From DAORHV01 sp964513925 (GTDB lineage Bacteria > Patescibacteriota > Gracilibacteria > Peribacterales > Peribacteraceae): a stretch of DNA of 64,000 bases. Below are positions 1 to 8,976 of this stretch, in pieces. The notes beneath the pieces are model-generated. The model was not told the DNA's origin and made no database searches. It saw nothing but the letters and a program-made list of their open reading frames with translations. The translations under genes and the position numbers were made by a program. Position 1 is the first letter of the stretch. The number at the start of each line of letters is the position of its first letter. The DNA lies in contig CAZENR010000003.1 in the NCBI GenBank assembly GCA_964513925.1, positions 1 through 64,000 of the forward strand, written 5' to 3'.

Positions 1-14
1 CCGGAAGATGTGCG

Positions 15-1031
15 CTAAGCCACAATCACCGTATCCTCGATGCGCATGCCCCACTTTCCGGGAAAGTAGAGTCCGGGCTCGATAGTGACCACTTCGTTTT
101 TTTGCAGCGTCACTTCCGGCGCTTTTCCCGAAAGAACAATGCCATCATGGATATCCAACCCCACGCCATGTCCCAATGCGTGAGGGAAATCTGCCATCGT
201 AAATCCGTGGCGGCCAAGCTGCTCCCTGGCTTGGGCATCTAGCTGCCGGTTGGACTGTCCGGCCTTTGTCCGGCGCATCATGGATCGCTGTACCCGAGAC
301 AGTATGTCGTAAGTCTCGCGCTGCAGCCGTGACGGCTCTCCTGTGAAATACACGCGGCTGAAATCGCTGCAGTACCCGCCCCATGCGGCACCCATGTCGA
401 TTTGAACCAAATCCCCTTTGCGTAGCACGGCATCGGTGGGCCTGTGATGGGGACGAGCAGTGTGTTCGCCGAATGCAACAATGGTGTCGAATGCCATGCC
501 CTCGGCACCGAAAAGGTGGCATGCCTCGGCAATCCGCCACGCAAGCTGACGCTCGGAAATGCCCGGTCGCAAGAGGGAAGGGATATCGCTGAGCACCTTC
601 CTGGTAATGCGGCATGCAGTGCGGATGGCATGGAGTTCGTGTGCTGCCTTCACACGACGTGCTTGAGCAAGAACACCAACTGTTTGAACAAATTTTGTAC
701 TCTTGAAAAGAGTCTTCCACTTGCGGAATTTCTCTAGCGTTACATGTTCGGACTCCACGCCGCAAACTGGTAACGATTTGAGTGCGGATGGCAATGCATC
801 GATATCGCAAACACGCATGCGTCCCCGCAACATGGCGCGGGCATTTTCACTGTAACGCGCGTCTACAAACAGCGTGAAACCGGAGCGTCTGGCGAGCAAA
901 AATCCGGCAGTGAGCTGCAATCCAGTCAAATAGCGGATATTTGTCAGATGGGATACCAGCAACGCATCGACATTAGCAGTACGAAGCAGCGTTGCTGCTG
1001 AGACTGGCGGGACGGAATTTCTCGGATGCAT
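15..1031 (-). CDS. M24 family metallopeptidase (Xaa-Pro peptidase type)
   Basis: Predicted cytosolic dimetal aminopeptidase or prolidase that removes N-terminal residues next to proline. The C-terminal pita-bread domain carries all five expected metal ligands. Numbered from a TTG four codons upstream of the chosen start, these are D216 and D227 (QIDMG, SDFSR), H292 (GHGVG), E322 (IEPGLYF) and E336 (RIEDT). The N-terminal creatinase-like domain is present, and the length of about 338 residues is normal for short PepQ/PepP proteins. I chose the ATG at 1031 rather than the TTG at 1043. The gene is divergent from the pilin operon, with a possible TTGAGA/TATACT promoter in the shared spacer. Family is certain; dipeptidase versus aminopeptidase is not decidable here. 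Confidence 0.92.
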   Translation of the reverse strand: MHPRNSVPPVSAATLLRTANVDALLVSHLTNIRYLTGLQLTAGFLLARRSGFTLFVDARYSENARAMLRGRMRVCDIDALPSALKSLPVCGVESEHVTLEKFRKWKTLFKSTKFVQTVGVLAQARRVKAAHELHAIRTACRITRKVLSDIPSLLRPGISERQLAWRIAEACHLFGAEGMAFDTIVAFGEHTARPHHRPTDAVLRKGDLVQIDMGAAWGGYCSDFSRVYFTGEPSRLQRETYDILSRVQRSMMRRTKAGQSNRQLDAQAREQLGRHGFTMADFPHALGHGVGLDIHDGIVLSGKAPEVTLQKNEVVTIEPGLYFPGKWGMRIEDTVIVA

Positions 1032-1077
1032 GGGTACTGGCAAAAAAAGTGATTTTGTGCTAGTATAAGGTGATTCT

Positions 1078-1467
1078 ATGGCATCTCAACTCACACATCG
1101 ACTTCGCTTGGCTGCACGCATCGCGGCAGTCGCTTCCAGCATGGCATGGACCGTGGTGGCATACGCGGCCGTCTTCGGCGGCACAAGCGTCCAAGATGGC
1201 ATTACGCAGGCTGCTGGTCTTGGTGGAATCAGTCCGGAAACAAGCATAATCAGCATCATCCTGAAAATCATTAATGCGATTTTGCTCATTGTCCTAACCA
1301 TTGCAGTACTCGTTATTATCGTTGCAGGACTCTATCTGATTACAAGCAACGGCGACGAGGGGCAGAAAGATAAGGCCAAGAAGATCATTTGGTACTGCAT
1401 CATCGGCATTGTCGTCATTCTCTGCTCGCGTCTTATCGTTTCATTCGTGAACCAACTGTTCGACTAA
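1078..1467 (+). CDS. Two-helix type IV secretion-type pilin-like protein
   Basis: A 129-residue membrane protein with an N-terminal signal-like segment (residues about 10-32), a short soluble stretch, then two transmembrane helices (about 57-88 and 104-124) joined by a charged loop (GDEGQKDKAKK). This plan matches the VirB2/TrbC-like pilin families common in CPR genomes, so a role as a pilus or secretion-channel subunit is likely but inferred. An AAGGTG sequence lies 5 bases before the ATG, and a TATAAG -10-like box overlaps it. The stop is 3 bases from the next ATG, so this gene and the PKD membrane protein form an operon. Confidence 0.75.
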   Translation: MASQLTHRLRLAARIAAVASSMAWTVVAYAAVFGGTSVQDGITQAAGLGGISPETSIISIILKIINAILLIVLTIAVLVIIVAGLYLITSNGDEGQKDKAKKIIWYCIIGIVVILCSRLIVSFVNQLFD

Positions 1468-1470
1468 CAC

Positions 1471-3975
1471 ATGCTCCAAACGCGTACGCGCTCTCGGCTT
1501 GCTGTGGTGGCTACCGCCGCCGGCGTTGCCGTTGCGGGAGTGACTGCGGTACTGGCTGCCACGACCGCCACGGTCGTGCCGGTTGGAGGGCAGGCACCCA
1601 CGCTGCAGATAGAAGCCGGCCGCGTGTTGGAAATGACCATCGATACCGCAATGTCCAAGCCCGAATACAGCTGGATCCTTACGCGCGATCGCAAGTTCAT
1701 CAACGCACAGCGTTCCCGATTCTTCCAGACCAGGCAAACCGTTCCTGCGGCTTATGTACTGGATGTAAACATTCAAGACACCGTCAACAACCAGACCGAA
1801 TACCGCGTATTCAACGTTGTGGTAAATCCGGCAACGGACGCTCCTCGCACCAAGCGACAAACGGAAGGCGAATTGCGCGCAGTGCTGACCGCCGATCTCT
1901 GGAACGGACAGGACACCATCATGCTGCCGCCAGAGGGAGGCATTGTGCGCCTCGATATGCAACAGAGCGTTGGCGACATCGCCTCGTTCTCGCTGGATTT
2001 GGATACTGGAGTAGACAGCGACGGCGACGGCGACCTGGAAAACGACAAGGATAATGCGCTTACCGCAGGCGAAAAGGACGCTACACCGTTGTACGTCTAC
2101 ATACTGCCGAAGAGCACGCCTCGACGCATTATCCTCACAGTCACAAACCCAGACAACACGCAAACGTCCAAAGCGATTTTGAACGTATCGTTCACAGGAC
2201 AACAGGTTCAGCCGCCTACTCCCGGCACGACGCCCAGCGTTACTCCCCCATCGGTCACGGTCGGAAATAATTCCATCCTTGCCGAGAAGCGCGGTCTTAC
2301 CGTCACATTCTCGGGGCGCATCGACCAAACGGTTCGCGCCACCCGTGAATTGCTGCTGGAATGGGATTTCGGCGACCGTTCAAGAAGTCTGCTCAACTCC
2401 CCAGTACACACGTACGTAAAAAACGGCGTGTATACGGTGAATCTGACTGTAAAAGACATTGCTACGGGAGAAGTTCTTCTCACCGGAAGCGAAACGATAC
2501 AGGTGCAAGCCGAGCAACCTACAACGCCGGTCACACCCAGCACACCGGGCACGACGCCCACGACTCCCGTCAAAGTTACCCCGACCACCACGACGAAATC
2601 GGGCGGCTCCATAGGGTCTATTATCAAGGTAATATTCATCGTATTCTTCCTCATTGCCCTGGCGGTAGGCATGTTCTTCGTGCTTCGATGGCTCAAGAAC
2701 AAAACTGCGGGAAAGCTGCAACAGACGCTGGATAAGATGGAAAATACCATCGTAGACAAGCAAGAAGAAAAGGAGGGTCAAAAGAAAGCTACGACCATGA
2801 AGCTGAAGAAAGAAAAGAAGGTCGAGAAAACAGAGGTTGCAGCCAGCGAGCCGGAACCCGTGAAAGCAGAAGAAGTCAGCGCGCAGGAAACATCGAAGAG
2901 CGACATGAAAACGGGTGAGGCAGCATTGGCATCGGCGCCGCTTGCATCGCAGGACGCGCCCGTTCCGGACTGGCTGAAAGGAGGATCTTCTCCGGCTCCT
3001 ATTGCTGAATCCGCACCGATGCCTGTAGTGACCGAGCCCAGTCCAATGGCAACGCAAGACGCACCCGTGCCGGACTGGCTTAAACCGCAAACTCCACAGG
3101 CTGCTCCAGTTGTAGAAACCACGCCTGCAGCAGTGGAACCGGCACAAGCAGATCCGGCAGCAATTCCTGACTGGCTCAAGGGCCCTTCAACCACGACTGT
3201 CGCACCACCCGAGCCTGCACCAGCACCAGCGACTACCCCTGCCCCAACACCTGCGCCTGCACCGCTTGCAGCACAAGACGCCCCGGTACCCGATTGGCTG
3301 AAACCGGCCGCCACGCAAGCGCCATCCGCAGCGCCGGCACCCGTTATCGAACCCAAGCCACTGGATACGCAAAGCGCCCCCGTACCCGACTGGCTACAAC
3401 CTCAGGAGCAGAAGATCGAAACACCGCAGACAACGGTTGCTACCGATGCAGCGCAAGCTCCCGCGGCTCAACCTGCACAACCCGAACCTGCCCCACAGCA
3501 ACCGGCCTCGGTACCCGATTGGCTGAAAGATGCACAGGCACCTGCCGCAACACCGGCTAGCCCATCGGCAGAGCCGACGGAGACGCCCGCCGTTGTCGTG
3601 TCGCAAGCACCGGCAAAGCCGAGCGAAGCAACCGTAGCACCTAAGAATGAGCCACCGGCACCGCCGCAGCCAAAGGAGACCAAGCCCAAACAGCCGGGAA
3701 ACAACCAGCCGCGTAAGCCGCAGCAGCAACAGGGCCAACCAAAGCGCCAGCCTCAGCAACAAGGCAAGCCGCGATCTCCACAAGGTAACAACCAGAAGCC
3801 GCAGCAACCCAAACCCACAGCTCAACCGAGCAAGCCTGCGCAGCCCGAACCACTAAAGGCCGTTCCCAACACAGAAACGGAAGATGCGCCGATTGCCATC
3901 ATCAAAGCGGAGAGCATTTCAGCGCCGGAACCGGAAAAGAAAGTGCCTGAAACCAAGGATATCCCACGGGCGTAA
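1471..3975 (+). CDS. PKD-domain membrane protein with repeated PDWLK cytoplasmic tail
   Basis: 834 residues. An N-terminal signal peptide or anchor is followed by an exported region with a PKD-type beta domain (about residues 265-345; WDFGD and HTYVKNGVYTV motifs), a Thr/Pro linker and one transmembrane helix (about 383-405). After that comes a Lys-rich juxtamembrane stretch and a roughly 400-residue Pro/Ala/Gln-rich tail. The tail carries six copies of a short motif, (D/S)AP(V/I)PDWLK or close variants, spaced irregularly. The topology puts the repeats in the cytoplasm if the signal is cleaved. Co-transcribed with the pilin-like gene. No enzyme domain is seen; a receptor, scaffold or secretion-docking role is speculative. 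Confidence 0.85.
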   Translation: MLQTRTRSRLAVVATAAGVAVAGVTAVLAATTATVVPVGGQAPTLQIEAGRVLEMTIDTAMSKPEYSWILTRDRKFINAQRSRFFQTRQTVPAAYVLDVNIQDTVNNQTEYRVFNVVVNPATDAPRTKRQTEGELRAVLTADLWNGQDTIMLPPEGGIVRLDMQQSVGDIASFSLDLDTGVDSDGDGDLENDKDNALTAGEKDATPLYVYILPKSTPRRIILTVTNPDNTQTSKAILNVSFTGQQVQPPTPGTTPSVTPPSVTVGNNSILAEKRGLTVTFSGRIDQTVRATRELLLEWDFGDRSRSLLNSPVHTYVKNGVYTVNLTVKDIATGEVLLTGSETIQVQAEQPTTPVTPSTPGTTPTTPVKVTPTTTTKSGGSIGSIIKVIFIVFFLIALAVGMFFVLRWLKNKTAGKLQQTLDKMENTIVDKQEEKEGQKKATTMKLKKEKKVEKTEVAASEPEPVKAEEVSAQETSKSDMKTGEAALASAPLASQDAPVPDWLKGGSSPAPIAESAPMPVVTEPSPMATQDAPVPDWLKPQTPQAAPVVETTPAAVEPAQADPAAIPDWLKGPSTTTVAPPEPAPAPATTPAPTPAPAPLAAQDAPVPDWLKPAATQAPSAAPAPVIEPKPLDTQSAPVPDWLQPQEQKIETPQTTVATDAAQAPAAQPAQPEPAPQQPASVPDWLKDAQAPAATPASPSAEPTETPAVVVSQAPAKPSEATVAPKNEPPAPPQPKETKPKQPGNNQPRKPQQQQGQPKRQPQQQGKPRSPQGNNQKPQQPKPTAQPSKPAQPEPLKAVPNTETEDAPIAIIKAESISAPEPEKKVPETKDIPRA
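2953..3528 (+). repeat. Six PDWLK short-motif repeats (coding)
   Basis: The motif is encoded at about 2953-2979, 3058-3084, 3151-3180, 3277-3303, 3373-3399 and 3502-3528. The core PDWL is invariant, and K is replaced by Q once. The DNA of the copies differs at synonymous positions (ctgaaa, cttaaa, ctcaag), so the peptide rather than the DNA appears conserved. Confidence 0.85.
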
Positions 3976-4014
3976 CACGGCTGCGATAAATGGCGTTGAG
4001 AAAACGTAAAACAT

Positions 4015-4039
4015 GCCGCTAGAGTAGCGTGGTCTTTTT
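4015..4039 (+). terminator. Probable terminator of the pilin/PKD operon
   Basis: A CGCTA-gag-TAGCG hairpin lies just upstream of a TCTTTTT run. The T run abuts the -10 box of the next gene. The stem is short, so confidence is moderate. Confidence 0.45.
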
Positions 4040-4044
4040 ATCCT
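4039..4044 (+). promoter_or_regulatory. -10 box TATCCT, leaderless spacing
   Basis: TATCCT ends exactly 7 bases before the ATG at 4052, with no Shine-Dalgarno between. This places the transcription start at or next to the start codon. Confidence 0.55.
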
Positions 4045-4051
4045 CCCGTAC

Positions 4052-5638
4052 ATGCATAAGCGTTTTCTCGCGAGCATTTCCTGTCTCGCTCTGTCTTGCA
4101 ATCTTCTTTCCGCCCCGTCAGCTGTAGCTGCCTTTGGCGATATCGGCGATGACAGCACAGCAGATGCCGTCCAGTACCTTCAATCCCTTGGTGTCGTAGA
4201 AGGATATGCTGACGGAACATTTAAGCCGCAGCAGGGCATCAATCGAGCCGAGTTCTTAAAAATTGTCTACCGGACGGTCTTTGCCGACCAGGAACTACCG
4301 GAATGCGATACAGACAACATGTCGTTTCGCGATATCGACGCACAAGCCTGGTATGCGCAAACCTTGTGCATTGCCGCGGAAGAAGGCGTGATAGACGGGT
4401 ATCCGGATGGGACATTTAAGCCCGGCCAGCTGGTGAATGTTGCCGAAGCAGCAAAAATTGTCGATCGTGCGATGTTCGAGCCGGAAGAGGAAACGGGCAA
4501 TGTCGGTGAGCCATGGTACGCCGGCCCTATTTGGACACTTGCAGAGTACGGGGCACTCCCAACGTCTATAACGGCGGTAGACCGCCCGTTGACGCGTGGC
4601 GAAATGGCGCAAATCATCTACCGAATCGATGCAGAGAACAGCTACTTACCGTCTGCCGACGCTGCCGCATTGCTGGGCGAGACTGATGACCACGCAGGCG
4701 AGTACGACGGATCCGACGAAGACTTAGTCGTTATGACCGCCGACGACTGTTACGCAGACGAAACCTACGACCCCGTGGAGAGAGTGTGTTACATAGACAT
4801 TGAATGTGACAGCGCAGAGGACTGCCAAGCGACGATTGACGAGCTTGAGCAGCGGGCAGGCGAAGTGCTGGATGAATCGGATGATTTTGCGGAACTGAAC
4901 GAAGAAGATGCCGAAGCGCTTGCGCGATACACGGTAGCTGGGGACACCATTACCTACTTGAGCGCAACGGATGCACCAACACCTTGGATGAACGATAAGA
5001 AGTTGCATGACGAAGTTTGGCAATACTTCACCCGCATGATCCCCGAGTCCGCACGCGGATACGTTGGTGCTTACGAAATCGTTACAGATGGAAAGGAGGG
5101 AACGCTGGCAGCCGTCTACCAAGACGAAACGCTGCCCGAGGGCAAGAACTGGGTGGTGCAAGTCGATATCGCCGATGCATACGCCGACGAAGGCAGAACG
5201 CTAGAGCGCACCGAGTTGGCTTACTCGCTTATTCACGAGTACGCGCACTTACTCACGCTCAACGCCTCGCAATTCCGCAATGCCTCCAGTTGCCCCTCAT
5301 ACGAAATAGAAGAAGGTTGCACGAAGGAGCAGGCGTACCTGAACGCGTTCTATCAACGTTTTTGGACTCCCATCGCCACAGAATTCAAAGGCGTGCAATC
5401 CGACGACGAGCTGGATGCCTTCTACCAAAAATATCAGGACCGCTTCGTGACCGACTACGCCGTCACCAGCCCCGAAGAAGACATCGCCGAATCATTTGCG
5501 TACTTTGTGCTGAGCAAACCGAAAACAGACGGTATCGCAGCAGAGAAAATGAAGTTCTTCTCGCAGTACGGCGAGCTGCGCGATTTGCGCTCGGTGATCG
5601 TACAGCGCTTGGACGGCGTCGACATTGCAAAGCGCTAA
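4052..5638 (+). CDS. SLH-domain surface protein with HEXXH metallopeptidase region
   Basis: 528 residues with a signal peptide. Three S-layer homology repeats (about residues 28-80, 90-145 and 150-190) contain the typical GYADGTFKP, GYPDGTFKP and LTRGEMAQI signatures. An acidic Cys-containing linker follows. The C-terminal half holds the zinc-peptidase motif HEYAH near residue 393, with a downstream EESFAYF-like segment that could supply the third ligand. It is probably anchored to the wall polymer through SLH and acts outside the cell; substrate unknown. Its stop overlaps the stop of the convergent methyltransferase by four bases. Confidence 0.85.
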   Translation: MHKRFLASISCLALSCNLLSAPSAVAAFGDIGDDSTADAVQYLQSLGVVEGYADGTFKPQQGINRAEFLKIVYRTVFADQELPECDTDNMSFRDIDAQAWYAQTLCIAAEEGVIDGYPDGTFKPGQLVNVAEAAKIVDRAMFEPEEETGNVGEPWYAGPIWTLAEYGALPTSITAVDRPLTRGEMAQIIYRIDAENSYLPSADAAALLGETDDHAGEYDGSDEDLVVMTADDCYADETYDPVERVCYIDIECDSAEDCQATIDELEQRAGEVLDESDDFAELNEEDAEALARYTVAGDTITYLSATDAPTPWMNDKKLHDEVWQYFTRMIPESARGYVGAYEIVTDGKEGTLAAVYQDETLPEGKNWVVQVDIADAYADEGRTLERTELAYSLIHEYAHLLTLNASQFRNASSCPSYEIEEGCTKEQAYLNAFYQRFWTPIATEFKGVQSDDELDAFYQKYQDRFVTDYAVTSPEEDIAESFAYFVLSKPKTDGIAAEKMKFFSQYGELRDLRSVIVQRLDGVDIAKR

Positions 5639-6207
5639 TGCTGCGTCGGCTGCCGTGCAAGTAGATACCAGGCACCTTCGCGTACCACCTGCAAACCCGC
5701 GGCAACCATCCGCTCTCGCTCGCGTTCCACAGAACCAGGCTTCGGCTTCACCCAAGGCAACAGCAACATGCCCTGAGGGCGCAAGACGCGCCTTGCCTCC
5801 GTATACATGGCCATAGGCTCCGCTCGGTGATGCAGGAAAGCCAATCCGGTCCACACATCGAATGTATGCACGCCAAACGGCAGGTGCTCGAAATCCGCTA
5901 TGACGACGTGGTCGGCAGCGGCCCTCCCCTGCTCTACCGCATACTGCGCCCAATCACTACGGATGTCTGTGGATAACACAGTCGCGCCTGGAAGCTCGCG
6001 CAGTCGCGCCGTGACAATGCCGGTGCCCATAGCGACTTCTAAGACATCGGTCTTCGCGTGTCCCGCTCGTACTTCCAACAGCAAGTCGCGCACCGCACAC
6101 GCAATGCGATCTCTTCCTTTGGCAAGAACGTACGCATCGTACTCCGCAGCGGGAAGCGTGCGATCATTTTCTTCTATGCGCCTGCGGATGTCGGGTACAT
6201 CGTGCAT
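5635..6207 (-). CDS. Class I SAM-dependent methyltransferase
   Basis: 190 residues from the ATG at 6207; an upstream TTG at 6246 is less likely. Motif I (VAMGTGIVT) and the acidic ribose-binding residue of motif II (LSTDIRSDW) are clear. Further on are motif IV-like ADFEHLPF and FDVWTGLAFLHH. The fold resembles the Methyltransf_11 group; the substrate cannot be told. Convergent with the SLH metalloprotease, the two stop codons overlapping in CTAA. Confidence 0.8.
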   Translation of the reverse strand: MHDVPDIRRRIEENDRTLPAAEYDAYVLAKGRDRIACAVRDLLLEVRAGHAKTDVLEVAMGTGIVTARLRELPGATVLSTDIRSDWAQYAVEQGRAAADHVVIADFEHLPFGVHTFDVWTGLAFLHHRAEPMAMYTEARRVLRPQGMLLLPWVKPKPGSVERERERMVAAGLQVVREGAWYLLARQPTQH

Positions 6208-6286
6208 GGAGCGGCACAGTCTTAGGCACAAGCACGACGAAGACAAGACAATTGCTGCTCACGCCAAAAAGGCGATGGTTTTTATC

Positions 6287-6364
6287 TGGGGCGAGCGACG
6301 GGATTCGAACCCGCGACCCTCGGGACCACAACCCGATGCTCTAACCAGCTGAGCTACACTCGCC
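6287..6364 (-). tRNA. tRNA-His (anticodon GTG)
   Basis: The complete cloverleaf reads on the minus strand. It starts with the extra G(-1) opposite discriminator C73, the hallmark identity pair of tRNA-His. The anticodon loop is TTGTGGT, the T-loop TTCGAAT, and the 3' CCA is encoded. It lies head-to-head with hisS, 159 bases from the hisS start. Confidence 0.97.
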
Positions 6365-6523
6365 ACGGAGCCGGCAAAGCATACAACGGGTTCGGCCGGA
6401 ACGGAAGACCCAGGTGTGTGCTGCTAAATGCCTGTCGGGGAGACTAGACTTTGTGGCAACGAGTTGGTACACTGCCCGTCTGTGAATTGCGCAGGCTTAG
6501 GCGCAATCATTCCATTCCCTCCT

Positions 6524-7873
6524 ATGGCCCAGCCAAAGTATCGTTCACCTCGCGGCGTCCACGATGTTCTGCCGCTGGATCACCAGTACTTTACGTACAT
6601 TAAAAAGGCGGTACGCCACCGCGCGCGCCAAGCAGGTTTTAAGCGCATCGACCCGCCAATATTCGAGCAGCGGGAATTGTTCGAACGCTCCATCGGCGCA
6701 GTTACCGATGTCGTGGAGAAGGAGCTGTTCTCGGTCAGCAAGAAGGGCTCCGACGAGAAGGATGAATTCGCCTTGCGTCCGGAATTTACTGCCGGCATCT
6801 GCCGCAGCTACATTGAAAACGGCATGCAGGAGCTTCCGCAGCCGGTAGAACTGTACGCCATCGGCCCGTGTTTTCGCTACGACCGGCCGCAAAAAGGACG
6901 TTACCGCCAGTTTCATCAGTTCGACTTCGAAGTGCTGGGCATTGCCGATGCATCCATAGATGCACAGCTGATTCATGCCCTGGCAAAGATCTTCTCCGAC
7001 CTGCAAATAGCCGACCGTCTTACACTGCAGATCAATAACATTGGCTCGGCAGAGGACAGGAAGAAGTACGTAGAAGCGCTCAAAGACTACTTCGCGGGCA
7101 AAGAGCGTAACCTGCCAGAGCAGGACCGCGACCGCCTGCACACCAACCCGCTCCGGATCCTGGATTCCAAGGAAGAAGACACGCAGATCTTGCTGAAAAT
7201 GGCCCCCACGCTGGATCAATTCATCAGCGAAGAGAGTCGAAAATACCACACAACTCTGCTCGAGTACTTAGATGAACTCGGCATTGCATACGTGCCAAAC
7301 TCCACGTTGGTGCGCGGCCTGGATTACTACAATCAAACCGTCTTCGAGTTCTGGGACAAGTCCACCGGAGCCCAGAATGCGGTGGGCGGCGGTGGCCGCT
7401 TCGACGGACTTATCGAGCAGCTCGGAGGCAAGCCGACGCCGGCTGTTGGGTTTGCCGTGGGTATGGAACGCGTCATGTGGCACATGCAGGAAGCTGGAGT
7501 GAAAGCTCCGGACAAAGACCAGGTGGACGTCTTCGTGGCCCAGCTCGGACCCGAGGCCAAGAAGAAATGCTTGCCGCTGGTCAGCAAGCTTCGAGACTTG
7601 GGCGTACACACAGTCGGTGCACTTGGAGAAGCGAGCCTAAAGAGCCAAATGCGACTTGCAGACCGCTTCCAAGCACGTTACACCCTGCTCATGGGGCAAC
7701 TGGAGGTGAAGAACAACCGCATTATCTTGCGCGACATGGCCGCCGGAAAGCAGAAGGAAATCGCCTTCGACAAGGCCATTCCCGAGGTGACCAAGCTGCT
7801 GGGAATAGAAAACTTGGATACCTACACCATGAAAGACAAGCTGGGCGAATTCACCGACCCGGGCGAAGGCTAG
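6524..7873 (+). CDS. hisS: Histidyl-tRNA synthetase
   Basis: 449-residue class II synthetase that charges tRNA-His. Features visible in order: the N-terminal SPRGVHDVLP start typical of HisRS, motif 2 (FRYDRPQKGRYRQFHQ), the histidine-binding segment LVRGLDYYNQTVFEF, motif 3 (AVGFAVGMERV) and the C-terminal anticodon-binding domain (from about residue 335). The ATG at 6524 is chosen because homology begins there. No Shine-Dalgarno is present; the leader is pyrimidine-rich. An extended -10 (TGGTACACT) lies near 6466-6474. The stop overlaps the convergent gene in CTAG. Confidence 0.97.
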   Translation: MAQPKYRSPRGVHDVLPLDHQYFTYIKKAVRHRARQAGFKRIDPPIFEQRELFERSIGAVTDVVEKELFSVSKKGSDEKDEFALRPEFTAGICRSYIENGMQELPQPVELYAIGPCFRYDRPQKGRYRQFHQFDFEVLGIADASIDAQLIHALAKIFSDLQIADRLTLQINNIGSAEDRKKYVEALKDYFAGKERNLPEQDRDRLHTNPLRILDSKEEDTQILLKMAPTLDQFISEESRKYHTTLLEYLDELGIAYVPNSTLVRGLDYYNQTVFEFWDKSTGAQNAVGGGGRFDGLIEQLGGKPTPAVGFAVGMERVMWHMQEAGVKAPDKDQVDVFVAQLGPEAKKKCLPLVSKLRDLGVHTVGALGEASLKSQMRLADRFQARYTLLMGQLEVKNNRIILRDMAAGKQKEIAFDKAIPEVTKLLGIENLDTYTMKDKLGEFTDPGEG

Positions 7874-8544
7874 AGGGGGTCGTCCTTGGGTTCTGGAGAC
7901 GCGATGACCATCACGTTCCTGTACGTTTGCAGCGCCTTCTCATTCCTGCGCACAAGCGACTCGACGGAGACGCCTGGTTCCAGGTCCAGGCCTAATCCGC
8001 GCAAGCGCGAGATGGTGTCCAACGCGAACTGATTGACGCGCAGCTCGGGCTGGATGACATACGTTTCATAAAGGCCTAGCTCGTCCTCCTGCAGAGCACC
8101 AAACAGCGATAATGTCGCGAGCATGTCGCTTGCTTCAGGCGGTACGACCTGGTTCACCTTGGCGTCTTCTTCACGCGCATGGCCAGCTTCGTGCAGAAGC
8201 GTGGAGAATGCATGTGCCTTGGCCAAGTATGGAACCGGCCTGCGCTTGGCCCACACATGGCTGGGAAACCCGATATAGTCGCCGTGCCCTTGCCGCGTGC
8301 AAAAACCGTCCGCCTCTGTGGCGACGGCTTTGTATTCGCGGATGCCCCAGCCCGCCGGCAGCAAGTCGTTCATCACCATGCGCTGGTCGCCTTGCACCGC
8401 CTCGATGTGCACGCGCCAGGAATCGTGACGCGCGTCACCGACATTGATGCGTACAGGCTCCTCTTCCAGGTACGTCTTGATAATAGCCAGCGGACCTTTT
8501 TGGAGAGTCTGCACCGGAAACGCGTTGTTGTAGCGAACCTTCAT
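7870..8544 (-). CDS. Orphan protein with HEAGH zinc-peptidase motif
   Basis: 224 residues with no signal peptide or membrane helix. A LLHEAGHAREED stretch near residue 117 matches the HEXXH zinc-binding signature inside a helix, so a small cytosolic metallopeptidase is plausible. No other family feature is recognised. The N-terminal half is beta-rich with many aromatic residues and the C-terminal third is helical. Its stop shares CTAG with the hisS stop. A strong bidirectional terminator separates it from csp upstream. ATG at 8544; no Shine-Dalgarno is seen. Confidence 0.75.
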   Translation of the reverse strand: MKVRYNNAFPVQTLQKGPLAIIKTYLEEEPVRINVGDARHDSWRVHIEAVQGDQRMVMNDLLPAGWGIREYKAVATEADGFCTRQGHGDYIGFPSHVWAKRRPVPYLAKAHAFSTLLHEAGHAREEDAKVNQVVPPEASDMLATLSLFGALQEDELGLYETYVIQPELRVNQFALDTISRLRGLGLDLEPGVSVESLVRRNEKALQTYRNVMVIASPEPKDDPL

Positions 8545-8602
8545 ACTATTTTTTTACTACATTTATTATATATAGTCAATATAACGCACTCTGCACCGCA
8601 AC

Positions 8603-8631
8603 AAAAAAGCGGGGCTCTGGCCCCGCTTTTC
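8603..8631. terminator. Strong bidirectional intrinsic terminator
   Basis: Seven perfect G/C pairs (GCGGGGC / GCCCCGC) with a TCTG loop, flanked by six A on the left and four T on the right. It works for the minus-strand csp transcript and could also stop plus-strand read-through. Confidence 0.9.
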
Positions 8632-8653
8632 TTGAAGTAGCAATGCTTAAGTA

Positions 8654-8851
8654 TTACGCGGCAACTGCCACGTTGACAGCACGCGGTCCCTTGGGGGAGC
8701 TCTCCATATCGAATGTGACCGCCTGGCCGATTTGCAGGTTGTCGAAAGCGCCTCCACAAGCACTGTGGTGGAAGAACACATCGTCGGAACCCTCGACGGA
8801 AATGAAACCGAAACCCTTGTCGGTTTTTGTCTTAATGGTGCCCGTAGGCAT
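8654..8851 (-). CDS. Cold shock domain protein
   Basis: 65 residues, a single OB-fold cold shock domain with RNP1 (KGFGFI) and RNP2 (VFFHHS). RNA/ssDNA chaperone of the CspA family, cytosolic. The length equals the minimal family size. No purine-rich ribosome site precedes the ATG; the leader is rich in C and T. The upstream 70 bases contain several TACGTA/GTATAC-like palindromic steps, including CGTATATACG at 8874-8883, that could shape a cold-responsive leader, but this is conjecture. Own terminator downstream. Confidence 0.96.
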   Translation of the reverse strand: MPTGTIKTKTDKGFGFISVEGSDDVFFHHSACGGAFDNLQIGQAVTFDMESSPKGPRAVNVAVAA

Positions 8852-8976
8852 AGTAGAAGGGAGAAAGAATGAACGTATATACGCCAGAATTGGTACGTAT
8901 ACATACGTAGCCTAGGGTACTTTGGGGGAATTAGCTACTTTTTTGCAGATGCAATAATGCCAAATCATTCATGATA

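Noticed and set aside
5900..6352. A 150-codon plus-strand frame over the methyltransferase and tRNA-His
   Set aside because: It is antisense to a clear methyltransferase and runs through the tRNA; composition is that of a shadow frame.
6515..6526. CCTCCT directly before the hisS ATG (also seen before 22669) as an inverted anti-Shine-Dalgarno signal
   Set aside because: Only a few cases, no mechanism, and pyrimidine-rich leaders are common here; treated as chance.
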